From Haloimpatiens sp. FM7315 (GTDB taxonomy: Bacteria > Bacillota > Clostridia > Clostridiales > Clostridiaceae), in the NCBI GenBank assembly GCA_041861885.1, contig JBGVUE010000001.1, positions 2,468,001 to 2,532,000 on the forward strand: 64,000 nucleotides of DNA, written 5' to 3'. Positions 1-10,979 of the stretch are shown piece after piece. The notes beneath the pieces are model-generated. The model saw nothing but the letters and a program-made list of their open reading frames with translations, did no database searches and was not told the DNA's origin. Positions within the stretch are counted from its first letter, which is position 1; every line of letters begins with the position of its first letter. Position numbers and translations under genes: made by a program.

Positions 1-631
1 TAAGAAGTTATATATTATGTGAGAAACATTTAAACAAAGTTTACTAGTTCTTAGCCTTACGTAGATGAAAAAAGGTATTTTTAAATTATGAATTCCAAAG
101 GAATATTAATTTAAAAATCTTTTTTCAATAGAAGTAAGGCTTAGAACTTGTTACTGTAGTTTATGTTTCTAAATAATATATAATTTTTCATGTATATTAT
201 GTCAAATAAATAATCATAAGAAGTTATATATTATGTGAGAAACATTTAAACAAAGTTTACTAGTTCTTAGCCTTACGTAGATGAAAAAAGGTATTTTTAA
301 ATTATGAATTCCAAAGGAATATTAATTTAAAAATCTTTTTTCAATAGAAGTAAGGCTTAGAACTTGTTACTATAGTTTAAGTTTCTAAATAATATATAAT
401 TTTTCATGTATATTATGTCAAATAAATAATCATAAGAAGTTATATATTATGTGAGAAACATTTAAACAAAGTTTACTAGTTCTTAGCCTTACGTAGATGA
501 AAAAAGGTATTTTTAAATTATGAATTCCAAAGGAATATTAATTTAAAAATCTTTTTTCAATAGAAGTAAGGCTTAGAACTTGTTACTGTAGTTTAAGTTT
601 CTAAATAATATATAACTTTTCATGTATATTT
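1..631. repeat. Tandem array of 216-bp hairpin units (2.9 copies)
   Basis: Units begin at 1, 217 and 433 and are nearly identical; I noticed only a few substitutions, mainly in the right arm. Each unit is one long imperfect inverted repeat (about 8-183, 224-399, 440-615). The left arm contains AGTTCTTAGCCTTAC and the right arm GTAAGGCTTAGAACT, and the apex is ATTCC-AAA-GGAAT. No open frame of note is present. The left edge is cut by the window, so more copies may precede. A plus-strand terminator follows at 695-727, which fits a transcribed structured RNA or a repeated DNA element; neither is proven. Confidence 0.9.
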
Positions 632-694
632 TTTATATATAAGGAAACAATACTAACTGATAGCACTTACTGATTCAACTTTTAATTTCTAATT

Positions 695-727
695 TGCCTC
701 AACTTTTTAAAGTTGAGGCATTTTTTT
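695..727 (+). terminator. Rho-independent terminator, plus strand
   Basis: A perfect stem TGCCTCAACTTT/AAAGTTGAGGCA is followed by seven T. The T run favours plus-strand transcripts arriving from the hairpin array. The stem also contains the stop codon of the minus-strand transporter gene, so it may serve both sides. Confidence 0.8.
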
Positions 728-1613
728 CATCTTCTAATTTAAATTTCTTCTTTTCACTCAAACTTATTATAATAACTGCGATAAGTATTAAAATACTTCC
801 AAAAATTATTGCCCTATTTAGCTCTTCTCCCAGTATAATTACCCCTAAAATGCAGCTTACAATAGGCTCTAAAGTGCTAAGAACCGCAGCGTTTGAAGCT
901 CCTATTATTTGTATTCCCTTTAAAAACGCCATAAGGGCAATTACCGTTGAAATTATGGAAATACCAATTATAAATAAATATCCCTTAAATTTAATTGTAA
1001 GAGAAAAGTTATTAGTAGCAAGGGCTCCCGTAAAAATAAAAAGAGACGCCGTTAAAGATACATAAAAAGTAGTTACATAAGGATTCAACTTTCTCATCTC
1101 ACTATGCCCTGCACCTACTATATAAAAAGAATAAAACACCCCTGAAATAAGTGCAAAGAATACCCCTAAAATAGATAGTTTACTTTGTCCCCCACCTACT
1201 AAAAAGTAAATTCCAAAAGCAGATAAAATTAGAGCACAAATTTTACACTTGTCCAATTTTTCTTTAAACAAAGCCCAAGATATAGCTGTAACTACTATTG
1301 GATAAATAAAATGGAGAGTAGTTGCAAGTCCAACTGACATATAATTATAGGCCAAAAACAAATTAAGGCAAGTAGCTGCATAGCTAAGACCTCCAAAGAT
1401 TATTATATCCCTTACTTGCTTTTTTGTTATTTTTAAATCTATCTTCTTTATTAAAATTATAGGAAATAGTATTAAAGCTGAAAAAAGAAAACGAAACACC
1501 AAAACCGTTACAGCATCAGCTCCAAAACCGTAAGCTATTTTAGCAAATATAGGCATAATCCCAAAAGCCGCAGCAGAAAACATGGAATAAAATACCCCAT
1601 TAATCTTTTTCAT
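699..1613 (-). CDS. EamA/DMT-superfamily transporter
   Basis: 304 aa with about ten hydrophobic helices arranged as two EamA halves, the usual length and layout of drug/metabolite exporters of the 10-TMS family. The first half carries the typical helix-1 stretch AAFGIMPIFAKIAYG and the second half ends with TLEPIVSCILGVIILGEEL, which matches the conserved TxEP...GExL pattern of the family. The start is supported by AGGAAGG just upstream. The substrate cannot be inferred. It stands alone, convergent to the hairpin array. Confidence 0.9.
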   Translation of the reverse strand: MKKINGVFYSMFSAAAFGIMPIFAKIAYGFGADAVTVLVFRFLFSALILFPIILIKKIDLKITKKQVRDIIIFGGLSYAATCLNLFLAYNYMSVGLATTLHFIYPIVVTAISWALFKEKLDKCKICALILSAFGIYFLVGGGQSKLSILGVFFALISGVFYSFYIVGAGHSEMRKLNPYVTTFYVSLTASLFIFTGALATNNFSLTIKFKGYLFIIGISIISTVIALMAFLKGIQIIGASNAAVLSTLEPIVSCILGVIILGEELNRAIIFGSILILIAVIIISLSEKKKFKLEDEKNASTLKS

Positions 1614-1889
1614 AAAAACCTTCCTCTTTTCGAATAAAATATAAAATTATACCAAATTACAATTAAAAATTATATCACTATCCTAAAGAGCTGTACAGTA
1701 AAGTTCTAAAATTAAGGGGAATTTATGTATAGCTTTTCATATTTATTTCATTTAATTAAGTAAAAATATAAAAATTAAATTTACTATGTAACATTTTATA
1801 TAAATTTGAATAAAATATTATTAGATGATTGTATTCATCTTATATTTTTTAACATTGATTGTTTTCCTAATTTAAGGAGGTTTATATAA

Positions 1890-2612
1890 ATGCCTATATG
1901 CAATTCAACTGTAGACCCAAAAACTTTGTGCTTATGCAATAATACCCAAATAACTCCTCAAGGTACTAATGGACCTTTAGTTGCAAAAATTCCTGTGGTT
2001 TTAGCTGAAACCGAAATTCAAATAGATACTGAGGCCGAGATAACTTTTCCTGAGCCTTATGCAGAAATAAAGAGAATAACTAAAGACGTATATTTAACTC
2101 AATGTAAGTTAATACCAGGAACTGGAACTAGTGAAGATGGAGTTCCAACTTCAGGTAAATTATTTATAGCAGGTTATATAAGAAAAAATATACAATATGC
2201 AACTACTGAATGTGTAAGTTCTTCAATAGTAGGTGGAGTTATAAAAGATCTAACTGTAGACGTAAACTTCCAAGGCGTTACTGAAATAATATATAGCAGA
2301 GCACCTATTTTTGAATATGCTCCAAATGAAGATGAAATAGATTTTACTTGTACTCCATGTAACTGTAGTTGTAGTGATGTAACTCTTGGTAAAATACCAT
2401 GTGAGCAAGTTTATAGACACAGAGTAATATTTAATGAAAAACCATTTTGTGAATTAATATCCTCAAGAATTTATGAATATGACACTCATACAAATCCAAC
2501 AGTGGTAAGCCAAAATTTTCCAGATAGAGTAGTATACAACAGTTTAACAGAGAAAATGGTAGTATATATTACCCTTAAAGTTTTACAACTTCAGCAAGTA
2601 AATATAGATTAG
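1890..2612 (+). CDS. Cysteine-rich SPOCS/DUF3794 spore-surface protein, CsxC-like
   Basis: 240 aa with a strong AAGGAGG site before the ATG. An N-terminal Cys motif (CLCNN), a central DUF3794/SPOCS domain (IPVVLAETEIQI...FIAGYIRKNIQYAT) and a Cys cluster CTPCNCSCSD around residue 155 are visible. From family knowledge, proteins of this build are exosporium or spore-coat components of the C. sporogenes/botulinum group (CsxC family), where the cysteines are thought to cross-link the layer. The CsxC assignment is from memory of the family and was not searched. A related but disrupted gene follows. Confidence 0.75.
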   Translation: MPICNSTVDPKTLCLCNNTQITPQGTNGPLVAKIPVVLAETEIQIDTEAEITFPEPYAEIKRITKDVYLTQCKLIPGTGTSEDGVPTSGKLFIAGYIRKNIQYATTECVSSSIVGGVIKDLTVDVNFQGVTEIIYSRAPIFEYAPNEDEIDFTCTPCNCSCSDVTLGKIPCEQVYRHRVIFNEKPFCELISSRIYEYDTHTNPTVVSQNFPDRVVYNSLTEKMVVYITLKVLQLQQVNID

Positions 2613-2620
2613 CCCTCTCT

Positions 2621-2646
2621 AGGCTCAAGTGACAAAGCTTGAGCCT
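2621..2646 (+). terminator. Hairpin after the CsxC-like gene
   Basis: A nine-base perfect stem AGGCTCAAG/CTTGAGCCT lies just after the stop codon. The following T tract is poor (ATATTAAATT), so termination strength is uncertain. Confidence 0.6.
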
Positions 2647-2673
2647 ATATTAAATTAAAAAGTAGGTGATTGT

Positions 2674-3491
2674 ATGTTATATTATAACAGATCATTTTTT
2701 TATTTAATTTTTGCAATAATATTAATTAAGGTATATGACACTTATTATAATTTTTATTATTATCTCTACTTATACTGCGCTTTAAATTCTATGAATTCAA
2801 ATTCTTTAAAAAAGCAAAAAACATATCTTCCATATGCATCTAAAAACCCCCTAAAAAAAAAACTGACATTAAAGATAACAACACTAAAATTAAATGTGCT
2901 AAAAATAATGACATTAAAAATAGCAATACCAACCTAACTACCCTTAAGGTTCCAAAAATACTTAAAGAATGTATTTTAGAAATTCCCCTTTTGCACCACC
3001 ACAGTTTTAATGAAAAAGTACTTGAAATAAATGAAAAAAAATACAGTGTTAAATTATTAGACTACAGCATAATAAAAGAGCCTAAAATAATAAATGGCGT
3101 TATAGATTCTAATGAAAATATATGCCACCTATTTATTAAAGGATTTTTAATAAAAGATTTTAAATATACTAAATTTGAAGATTTTAAGGATAGCTCTCTT
3201 TTGTACTCAATTAAAGGAATTAGGGAGTTTATTCCCTTTAACTTTGCATCTTTTGTAAAAATAAATGAAACACCTTTAAATAATTTGAGCATAACTATGG
3301 AAGTAAAAGAGCATGAAGTTACGGAATACTCTACAATAAATAAAGGTGAAGCATTAGTCCCCTCTTTTAATAATTCCACTTTAAACAGGGAGTTTTTTAA
3401 AAAAGAATTTTTTATCAAAGACATTGAAAGTAAAATAGTATTAAAATTAAAAGTTATACTTATTCAAAAACCTTTTTACCTATTTAATTAA
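2674..3491 (+). pseudogene. Second SPOCS-like protein, frame broken at an A10 run
   Basis: Two overlapping frames look like one protein. The first (2674-2937) runs into a run of ten A at 2853-2862. A one-base shift there continues as TDIKDNN...LKVPKILKECILEIPLLHHH and joins the 166-residue frame ending at 3491. The second part resembles the SPOCS domain of the upstream gene (CHLFIKGFLIKDFKYTKF; FNFASFVKINETPLNNLSI). The joined protein would be near 270 aa. The hydrophobic, Tyr-rich first 40 residues are odd, and the ATG at 2791 is an alternative start. A sequencing error, slippage-controlled expression or true decay are all possible. Confidence 0.55.
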
Positions 3492-3554
3492 AAATAGATT
3501 TTTTAAATTGTCTTATTTTAATATGCAAAGGCAGCTTTAATATACTTATTCAAT

Positions 3555-3597
3555 AAAAAAGCTTTGCCCCCGTTACAGAAACATGCGGGGGCAAAGC
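3555..3597 (-). terminator. Terminator, minus strand
   Basis: A long GC-rich stem GCTTTGCCCCC/GGGGGCAAAGC with a 15-base loop, followed on the minus strand by a run of T. It ends the 3692-4702 gene and, being symmetrical, may also stop the convergent SPOCS gene. Confidence 0.85.
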
Positions 3598-3691
3598 CAT
3601 GTAAAATTTTAGTTATATTATTTCTATATTCCAAACATACTTCTTAGTTTAACAGCATTTCCTACATCTACATTTGAGTATATAGCAGACT

Positions 3692-4702
3692 TTAAATTCT
3701 TTTTTGTTCTGGAGTTAAAGTTCTATAAATTCCAATAACCTCACCCATATCTCCAGAATAATTGTACTTTGGATTTCCCTTTAAAGTACTTACAGTGCCT
3801 CTCATAATGTCTATTATTTGTCTACCGCCACTGCTACTTACTGCTGATTTTGCCATAGATAGCTCACCTGCAGCTTTACCTAAAGAAGCATCTAAATTAA
3901 TATTTACATTATTTTTAGTAGCTTTTTCATTTTCAGCTTTTACCTTAGTGTTACTTTTTGCAGAGGCCACATTTTTGTTACTAGTTTCAGCTGACTCATC
4001 TTTTATATCACTTATCATTGATTTAATTTGACCTTTTGCCTTATTTATCTTTGATAAGATTTTTTCATCTTTAACTTGTGATGTTAATGTATTAAGATCT
4101 TTATGCATTTTATTTAAAAACTGTTTTTCTAAAGGTTCCTTTACAGTAACACACAATTTTCCATTATTTAAAACCATATTTTTTATGCTTAAAGGAAGCT
4201 TATCCTTTGATACAATTATATTATCACCCTTAATATCAGCAATTCCTTTTAAAGCTCCCATAAGCTTATCCATAACCATTTTTTTAGAAACTGGAAGTTT
4301 TCCAACTTTAAATTCTTTTGGAGTGTATACCAAATTGTCTCCATAAGATATAGTGCCTTTTGTACTTAAAAGCACATGTAAATTTTTGTAGTCAGTTAAA
4401 GCATATAGGGTTATTTGATTTTCTTCCATTTTAGCCCAAGATTTTTCTATGTTTAAATCGCCTCTTGCTATCTTGCCAGCTAGAGAAAAATCAAGAATTT
4501 GATTTATATCCTCTTCTTCTAACTCAACTGGTTTCAAACTGCTATTTAAAGTTTTTAATTTAGCAAAAACATTGGCGGAATTGTCTTTTACATAACTTTT
4601 GTACTCACTTTTTGAAAAAATACAGTAAGATAGCACACAGATTACTAAAACAATAGAGCCTGCTATTCCTGCAAAAATTTTCTTTGCAGTTTTTTTCTTC
4701 AT
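3692..4702 (-). CDS. Membrane-anchored protein of unknown function with Lys/Ala-rich linker
   Basis: 336 aa, one N-terminal membrane anchor (residues 8-30), then a soluble extracytoplasmic region with a low-complexity linker around 235-270. I do not recognise the family. The start has an AAGGGGG site. The C-terminus probably continues: a one-base change in the T6 run at 3700-3705 (plus strand) would replace the last residues with a plausible tail ending SMFGI at 3624, so the true gene is probably about 3624-4702. Next upstream on the same strand is the S41 protease, transcribed from its own unit behind a terminator. Confidence 0.7.
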   Translation of the reverse strand: MKKKTAKKIFAGIAGSIVLVICVLSYCIFSKSEYKSYVKDNSANVFAKLKTLNSSLKPVELEEEDINQILDFSLAGKIARGDLNIEKSWAKMEENQITLYALTDYKNLHVLLSTKGTISYGDNLVYTPKEFKVGKLPVSKKMVMDKLMGALKGIADIKGDNIIVSKDKLPLSIKNMVLNNGKLCVTVKEPLEKQFLNKMHKDLNTLTSQVKDEKILSKINKAKGQIKSMISDIKDESAETSNKNVASAKSNTKVKAENEKATKNNVNINLDASLGKAAGELSMAKSAVSSSGGRQIIDIMRGTVSTLKGNPKYNYSGDMGEVIGIYRTLTPEQKRI

Positions 4703-4866
4703 ATCACTTTTCCCCCTTTTATTATAACTTTTTAATGTACTTTAAGTTTTTTATTTCATTAAAAACTTCCATAAATTAAAATTCCAACTTTAATTATATA
4801 CAAATATTACTCTTTATTCAAACTATTTTAATAGTTTTTTGTGTTATATTCAAATTTTTGTCAAAT

Positions 4867-4890
4867 AAAAAGAGGGTAACCCCTCTTTTT
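4867..4890. terminator. Bidirectional terminator after the S41 protease
   Basis: AAAAAGAGGG-TAAC-CCCTCTTTTT: a perfect stem with A/T tracts on both sides, immediately after the protease stop codon. Confidence 0.85.
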
Positions 4891-4893
4891 ATG

Positions 4894-6288
4894 CTACTTA
4901 TTTACATTTAATTTTATAATTTGTCTGTTTTTTAGTTTAGCTCCAGTTTTAGATTTTACTCCTGTTCCTAAAAACAAAACATATTTTCTATTAACTATAA
5001 ACCCATCTTTTGGAGTCACTAAAAGTTCCTTTTCATCTTCTTTTGATTTTTCCATTTTAAAATTCAAATATTCACCGGTAGTACAATCAATTAGTTTAAC
5101 ATTATCTTTAAAGCTACTATCATCTAGCTCCATATTAAATCTCACCTTTACGTTTTTCTTAAAAGCAGCCATGTCAAGTTTAAAATCAGCCTCTGAAAGT
5201 ATTGACTGGGCTAAATCCATTAGGTTTTCATCTACATCTTTGCAAGTTATATTAGGCTTTATACCCACTTTATTTATTTCATTTCCATAAGGGGAGGTAA
5301 ATTTTAAGGTAGTTAGCTTTAAATAACTTCCATCAGATAATTTAAATAAACTTTGAGCAACTCCCTTGCCATAACTGTTATTACCAATAAAGAAAGCTTT
5401 TCCATAATCTTTAACAGCAGCTGATAGTATTTCTGAGGCGCTTGCAGTTCCCTCATTTATTAAAAACACCACAGGTTTATCTATAGTGTACTCTTTCTTA
5501 TCAGAGTTATAAGATTCTGAGTACCCTTGTTTGTTTTTAACTGTTATAGAAGGACTGTCTCCAATAAAATACCCAGCTATATTTATAGCCGAGGTCATAT
5601 ATCCTCCACCGTTATTTCTAAGATCAATTATAAAGCCTTTGGCCTTATCCTTCATTGAATAAAGCTTATCTTTAAATTCCTTTTCCGTATCTTCTCCAAA
5701 GCTATTTATGTTTATATATCCAATGTCTCTCTCCATGGTTTTTGAAGTAACTGTTGGAAGGGTTATCTCCTTTATCTGAAGCTTAAAACTTAAAAGCTCT
5801 TCCTTTCTCTTTACAACTATATTAATATAAGATCCTACTTCACCTTTTAGATATATATAAGCATCAATTAAATTGTCCTTACCTATTTTATGCCCATTTA
5901 CCTCAACAATTACATCATTTGCCTTTACCCCTTCTTTTTCCGCAGAAGAGTCAGGTATAACTCCTGCAACTAACATATAGTTTTCTGTAGGGGAAAGTAA
6001 AAGTCCAACACCTTCATACTTCATATCTATATTTCCAGTAAAGCTGTCATATTGCTCCTTTGTCATATAAGTTGAGTATATGTCATTTAACTTTTCTAAA
6101 GTACTACTTATGTCTTTTTGTTTATATACACTTTCATCCACATCATAAATATAATAGCTCTTTATAAGTTCTCTAACCTCATCTAAAGTACTTGCAAGTG
6201 CTGTTGTAGGAATTGCAAGTACAAATAAAAATGCTAAAAATAATGCCCTTAATCTTAATTTAACCTTGGATTTCTTTTTATTATTCAT
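4894..6288 (-). CDS. S41-family C-terminal processing protease with PDZ domain
   Basis: 464 aa. A signal peptide (to about residue 32), a PDZ domain (VGLLLSPTENYMLVAGVIP...GVKANDVIVEVNG) and an S41 catalytic domain are visible. The Ser/Lys dyad is seen in GTASASEIL and SYGKG, with the substrate-binding strand IIDLRNNGGGY. After about residue 375 it has an extra Ig-like C-terminal domain, unlike minimal CtpA proteins. It presumably cleaves exported proteins at the cell surface. The start has GGGGGAAA upstream. It lies directly downstream of the CWB2 surface-protein gene on the same strand but is separated from it by a terminator. Confidence 0.92.
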   Translation of the reverse strand: MNNKKKSKVKLRLRALFLAFLFVLAIPTTALASTLDEVRELIKSYYIYDVDESVYKQKDISSTLEKLNDIYSTYMTKEQYDSFTGNIDMKYEGVGLLLSPTENYMLVAGVIPDSSAEKEGVKANDVIVEVNGHKIGKDNLIDAYIYLKGEVGSYINIVVKRKEELLSFKLQIKEITLPTVTSKTMERDIGYININSFGEDTEKEFKDKLYSMKDKAKGFIIDLRNNGGGYMTSAINIAGYFIGDSPSITVKNKQGYSESYNSDKKEYTIDKPVVFLINEGTASASEILSAAVKDYGKAFFIGNNSYGKGVAQSLFKLSDGSYLKLTTLKFTSPYGNEINKVGIKPNITCKDVDENLMDLAQSILSEADFKLDMAAFKKNVKVRFNMELDDSSFKDNVKLIDCTTGEYLNFKMEKSKEDEKELLVTPKDGFIVNRKYVLFLGTGVKSKTGAKLKNRQIIKLNVNK

Positions 6289-6349
6289 TTTTATTTCCCC
6301 CAGTCCTATAAATCTTATGATTAAATTTTTAGGCTTATTGGTAACAAAA

Positions 6350-6377
6350 TACAGGCGTTCTTTATATAACGCCTGTA
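6350..6377 (-). terminator. Terminator of the CWB2 surface-protein gene
   Basis: A stem TACAGGCGTT/AACGCCTGTA with a 7-base loop, then ATTTTG on the minus strand. Confidence 0.7.
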
Positions 6378-6384
6378 TAAGTTA

Positions 6385-9300
6385 CTAAAAGTCTACTTCT
6401 GATTCTTCAGAATCTTGTCCATTAATTGATTTTATGGTACTATCTTCTTTTAACTTAACCTTACCTGATTCTATGAATCTTAACTTCTCGTTATTCTTTA
6501 AAATAACAGTTATTCCATCATCTTTAGCTGAGGTAGAATCTTTAATATTTGTTACTATTTTTTCAATATCATCACTTTGAAGGGAAACTTCTCTTCCAGA
6601 AGCATCCATTAGTGTCACACTAAAGTCAATTAAAAATATTGATTTATCATAAGGCAAAGTTCCATATGCCTTACCATTAAATTTAATAAAAAGACTTCTT
6701 GAACTTACTTTATAATAAGTTTTACTACTAAGCTTTAACTTCTGAGGCTCTTTAAAGCTTCTTTCAAAGTTCTCCACAATATCCTTACCATTTGTGTTTC
6801 TTACATATTTTGTGTCCAAAGCATTTTTTATGTTTTTGAAATCTTAAGGAAAAGTTCTTCTTCCTTTCCTTTAATATCTTCATTTAAAATAAGTGTTACT
6901 TTATTTTCATCACTATCATAGCTTATGTCAGAAAGATGAATGTACATAAAATCTTTGTTTATTTCTTTTCCATCTTTATCTACTAAAACATAGTTGTTTT
7001 TATTTAGTACTGAATTTACTCCCCCTCAACAAAGTTCATAGCCTCTGGAAAAATAATCTCAATAGTTCTAGAATCTTTCATCTTCAAAGAGGCTTTTCTT
7101 ATATCCTCTGTAGTCTTAGTGGTTCCATAGAACTTATACATCTGTTGAATGCCATAATTAGATTTATTATCATCCTTCATAGTTACAAATCCAGCTTTTT
7201 CATTTTCAGTATAATCATGAATTCCATTTACACTTGAATTATTTAAATAAGGGTTAATAACTAAGTAATTATCTGTTATGTCTAAATACCCTGGAGTTAC
7301 TTTAAAATCATAAATCTTGTAACTTCCACCTACTGGTGTTGGGTTTTTTAAGGATTTATAATAACTTAATCCACCATATCCACCAACTAGGGCCCTATTT
7401 GCGTCTTCTACATTATTTGTAATTCTTCCAAGCTCTGCACCTTTTTCTATTTCTGTAGGCTGATTAAAATAAACCCTTATAGTTTCTTTATTTATAGCTT
7501 CAACATTTTCTACAGAAATTTCCTTCATAGACTCATCATTATAGTTAAACTGGAGACGTTTTGAGCCTTTTAAAACAAGCTCAAATTTGTTATTAGAATT
7601 TGCATTATCCTTACTTAAATTCAAATTGTCACTTCTTACAATTAAAGCATTTTCATTTTCTTTATCCTTATATACGTAATTGTTATAATACTGATTTAAA
7701 TCCACACTATTTTTTCCAATTATAGTTATAGCATTTGAATTTAAAGTGTTAGTATTACTATTCCATATTCTATTTTCTCCGTCAATTAGCTTACTTGTTA
7801 CAGGAAAATCAAAATAAATCCTTAAAGTGTTTTTGTCAAGAGCCTCTACTTTTGAAGCCCCTAACTCTGATATTTCCTTGCCACTTCCTATAAAACTTTT
7901 ATAAAGTTTTTCATCTAAGGTCTTACCATCTAAGTTCTGTAAATTACTAACGGTAACCTCATAAGAAAGCTTGTTTACAGTTAAAGGTATAGTTAATTTT
8001 ATGCTTTTAGAATCTCCTATTACTCTTTGAGCCTTTATAGGATTTCCAATTCCATTATTTATATAGTAATTGGTAAGCTCCTCTGCATTATCACCTAAAA
8101 CATTGTCAAAGGTAAGTATAAGCGAGGTTTTGTCATCTAAAAGCTTCGCACTTTCAATAGCTGCAATATCAGAAGATTTACTTGTTCCCTTAAATATCTT
8201 TGAAGATTTTTTAGAATCAAATTCATTTTCATCTACATCTTTTATATTATTAAACTGAAGCTTATATAACTTCTCTTTCATATCATAAGTTTCAAGATCT
8301 ATTGTTCTATCATTTATTATCTTAACTGATTTAACCGGAATATCTTCCTTTGAATAAACATCTACAATCTTAAAATTTGAGCTTAGTAGAGTTTCTTTTT
8401 GTATATGCCTTTTAAACTCAACCCTTACTCTATTACTATTTATAGAAGTTATATTATTTCCCTCTTCATTAATATCCATCTTAGTTGTAAAAGGTCCAAT
8501 TCCAATAAAATCTGCACTTTCCTTTTTTGCATCAATTAAAGTTCCTGCAGTGTTTTTTACACTCTTTGAGATTACAGTGTACATAGTACTATCTTCAAGA
8601 GGTTCTTCTAAAGTTAGGATAACAGATCTTTTTGCATCTTTAGAAGACTTAAAATCTCCATCGGATTTTCTTCCAATTCTCGCTTCTTTTATATTAATAC
8701 ATTTACTGCTATGAAGCTCTGTTAAGGTAAAATTCTTTAAGTTATTTAAAGTATCCTTGTCCACAATAGAATTAAAGGAAATAAGTACATTTCTAGGGTT
8801 TAAAGCCTTTGCTTCCTTAACTTCAAAAGGAGTGGATGTATCTTTTCCTATACCCTTAAAAGTTTTCTTAGTGTCTTCCTCCATAAAGTTTCCTATAAAA
8901 TCCTTGGCCCCTTTTATAGAAGATGAGTAAGTTACATCTTTTAGCTGATCCTCTGTTGTAACCTCTAAAGTGTTAGGGTTTTCCTCACTGTAACTCACAT
9001 CTTTAACCTTTAATTCCTGTCCATTACTATCCTTAAACTTTAGCAATAAATCTTTTATATCTATATTTTTTGAGAAATTAATCTCTACTTTATTAAAATC
9101 TACAGACTCCATTGAAGTTATACCAGGTTTTTTACTTTTTATATTCTCTCCTTTAAACTCCATGTTATTGAGGGTATACACCTTGCCGGCTGTTACGACA
9201 TCTTTTAAATTTACAACAGCAGTTTTTGAAGTTTTATCAAAAGGAGCCTTAAAAGCACTTGCAATGCTTAATTTTTCTCCTGAGGAATTTTTAAGAACAA

Positions 9301-10406
9301 AATTATATTTTGATAAATTATTTAAAGAAGTGTTTAGTTTAACAAGTAAGGAATTATTTTCAATTAAGCTTATTTCCTTAACCTTTAATATTCCATCCTC
9401 CTCACCGTTTTTAATGAGTTCAACTTCATCGGCTACACTGCTTGTTACAGCACCTTCTCCTCCAAAAACATAAACCTCAGCCTCTTTATTTACATTGCCT
9501 TTTATAAAGTCTTTAGTTACATTTTGTACGCTATCCCCTACTAATATAATAGGTGAAGATTCTTTAGACGACGCTACTGAACCTGAAAGAGCATCTACAA
9601 TATTTGCGTTTCTACCTGAGGATATAAAAACCTTCTTAAATTCTAAATTCTTTTTAAACTCCTCTATTATCTTTATATTTGTATCATATCTATCTTTACC
9701 AAATATTCTTTTTGCATTAGCTTCTTTTAAAACATTATCACTTAAAATAGTGTTTCCACCTATAGCATATACATTAGATAATTTTTTGCTTAATATATAT
9801 TCTTTAACAGGCTTTGATAATTTACTTTTATTTGAAAGTAAAATCGGCATATTTTCCATGCAAGCTATAGGAGATATTGACAAAGAATCTACTAAATGCC
9901 CTTGGTCACTTGAAACAATACAAGCCTTTGATATTTTTCCTTGCTTTTCCTCAAGTTTTTTTGCGATATTTAATGAAGTTTTTTCCGGATCATCATCTCC
10001 AAGTCTTACCACATTAAAACCTTCAGCCTTTAATTTATTCTCAAAAGTTTTAGAAAATACCTTATAACCACTGGCTAGAAATATAGTCTTTACCTTCCAG
10101 CTTTTAAGTTTATTTAAAATAGTCTTGTCCACATCATTTCCTTTAAAATGGTTTACTATGGGTGCATCATAAGCCTTAGCTAAAGGAGCTGCTATTAGGG
10201 AATCTATTAAATTTTCATTATTTGCTCCTGCTAGTACTGCGTAGGAAGTTCCATTTTTAAAATAATTATCCCCTACTTTAATTGCAGTTTCTATTCTATC
10301 TGCTCCATTAAATCTAAGCTTCTCAGCCTTAACAACTGGAGAGTATAAAGTCATCATCACACATGCGGACAAAGTTCCAGCAGATATTTTTTTTATATTT
10401 TTTCAT
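6385..10406 (-). pseudogene. Large CWB2 cell-wall-binding surface protein with Ig-like repeats, frame-disrupted
   Basis: One gene of about 1,330 codons broken by three homopolymer shifts: T8 at 10387-10394 (restores ATG at 10406 and a full signal peptide MKKYKKISAGTLSACVMM), C5 at 7021-7025, and T5 at 6833-6837 (joins the last 144 residues). The main frame is 7016-10372. The N-terminus carries three CWB2 repeats (RIETAIKVGDNYF; RLGDDDPEKTSLNIAKKL; RIFGKDRYDTNIKIIEEF), which bind secondary wall polymers in clostridial S-layer proteins. The rest is a series of about eight Ig-like (SbsA-type) domains with the recurring VEALxxxTxxIxFxxP pattern. It probably sits in the S-layer or as an adhesin. 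Confidence 0.85.
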
Positions 10407-10413
10407 AACCTAT

Positions 10414-10533
10414 AACCTGATTAATATATCAGGTTCTTCACCTACCTTCCACTGGCAAAATATATTTAAACATATAATTATATTTTATATCTTATTTGTA
10501 TCTTATTTATAAGTTATTTGTAAGTTATTTATA
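10414..10533. promoter_or_regulatory. Palindrome and phased 11-bp repeats in a 573-bp AT-rich intergenic region
   Basis: The stretch 10407-10979 holds no gene. Next to the CWB2 gene start lies the inverted repeat AACCTGAT-N6-ATCAGGTT (10414-10435). Further on, four consecutive 11-bp units of the type [TA][CG]TTATTT[GA]TA occur at 10490-10533, close to one helical turn each. Both are upstream of divergent genes and could bind a regulator or bend DNA. No riboswitch or promoter could be assigned with confidence. Confidence 0.45.
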
Positions 10534-10979
10534 ACATATCTTATATTTTATTTATAATACTTCGTTTATTATAATTTATTTTTACATATATTGAGTTACA
10601 TTTCAGTAACTTCTAGTAAATTCCTCCTTTATAACATTATATAATATATAATGTATATTTACCATAAATAAGTTGATTAAGCTTAGCTCAATAAAAAAAC
10701 TATTATTTATGAAATAACTTTAACTTAGATTTAAATTAAATTTAATTGCAAAATTCAAATATGTAACAAAATGTATTTTTTTATTTTTTATGTAATATTT
10801 TTGTTTAATCTTATTATACTACTTATTATATTTTATAAAATAACAAATTAGTAATTTTGTGTTTAGTCATAATTATCAAAAAAAGTCACATTTTATGCAT
10901 TTTTTTGTTAGAATCGTGGATTTTTTGCTTATTTATGCTATTATTAACTTAACTTAAATAATAGGAGTAATTAAAACAT

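Noticed and set aside
1..631. Possible CRISPR array
   Set aside because: Units are 216 bp, contiguous and without unique spacers; they are tandem hairpins.
694..1065. 123-aa plus-strand open frame over the DMT transporter
   Set aside because: It is antisense to a clear membrane transporter and has no ribosome site or recognisable domain.
9495..10067. 190-aa plus-strand frame
   Set aside because: It is antisense to the CWB2 domains, which have clear motifs on the minus strand.
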